Origin: Paraburkholderia metrosideri
GTDB lineage: Bacteria > Pseudomonadota > Gammaproteobacteria > Burkholderiales > Burkholderiaceae
Reading direction: 5' to 3'
Length of the DNA: 64,000 nucleotides
NCBI RefSeq assembly: GCF_904848625.1
Contig: NZ_CAJHCP010000004.1
Location: forward strand, 1 to 64,000
The translations under genes were made by a program, and so were the position numbers. Shown piece after piece: positions 63,955-64,000 of the stretch; within the stretch, counting starts at the first letter, position 1, and every line of letters begins with the position of its first letter. Under the pieces are notes generated by a model, which ran no database searches, was not told the origin of the DNA, and worked only from the letters and a program-made list of their open reading frames with translations.

Positions 63955-64000
63955 TGCGCTCTGGTCGCTTGTAACGCGATAAGAAAGCGGGGCATGGCTG

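Overview
The window reads as chromosomal DNA of a Burkholderia/Paraburkholderia-type betaproteobacterium. The evidence is high GC content, many LysR, AraC, GntR, TetR and Fis regulators, MFS and RND transporters, a 4HB methyl-accepting protein ending in DWETF, an MHYT membrane protein, and several small hypothetical proteins that I recognise from that group. The assignment is inferred from gene style, not from an alignment. I see no rRNA, tRNA, CRISPR array or intact insertion sequence.

Layout. 1-6.8 kb: assorted single genes (a partial metallo-beta-lactamase-fold hydrolase, a hypothetical protein, an NHL-repeat lipoprotein, a translationally coupled hypothetical/DUF5677-like pair, a periplasmic protein with two TonB-C-like domains). 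7.0-14.7 kb: a catabolic island with two transcription units around a TetR regulator. CoA-transferase, enoyl-CoA hydratase and an MFS sugar-acid-type transporter run leftwards. An SDR, a DUF993 aldolase-like protein and a xylose-isomerase-like TIM barrel run rightwards. Nearly identical TetR-type palindromes lie upstream of both units. 15.4-28.8 kb: a complete alternative chemosensory system of ten tightly overlapping genes, with a divergent histidine kinase at its left edge. It has a soluble double-tip chemoreceptor, a triple CheW, CheB, a HEAT-repeat protein, CheR, CheY, CheA, a small STAS-like protein, a second CheY, a CheC-type phosphatase and a hybrid histidine kinase. No flagellar or pilus genes accompany it, and its codon use looks different from its neighbours.

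29.2-33.9 kb: an MFS transporter and an aconitase-family enzyme with the swivel domain at its N-terminus, next to a LysR regulator. 34-38.5 kb: an exported GH3 glycosidase, a membrane-anchored TAXI-type protein and a small hypothetical protein. 38.5-44 kb: a flavin monooxygenase with a fused NTF2-like domain, an AcoR-like regulator without an AAA+ domain, an AraC regulator and a quinone-oxidoreductase-like enzyme. 44-50.3 kb: two lipoproteins (one a large alpha/beta hydrolase), a GntR regulator, an amino-acid permease and a DUF1697 protein. 51.1-60.5 kb: an MdtABC-like RND efflux operon with a NodT-type outer-membrane channel. 60.9-64 kb: a classical transmembrane chemoreceptor and a stand-alone MHYT protein.

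The two most interesting systems are the chemosensory cluster (16.85-28.83 kb) and the TetR-controlled DUF993/CoA-transferase pathway (7.05-14.69 kb). In the first, a cytoplasmic receptor array probably drives an unknown, non-motility output through two CheY proteins and a hybrid kinase. The second probably degrades an unidentified sugar-acid or polyol-like compound to CoA esters.
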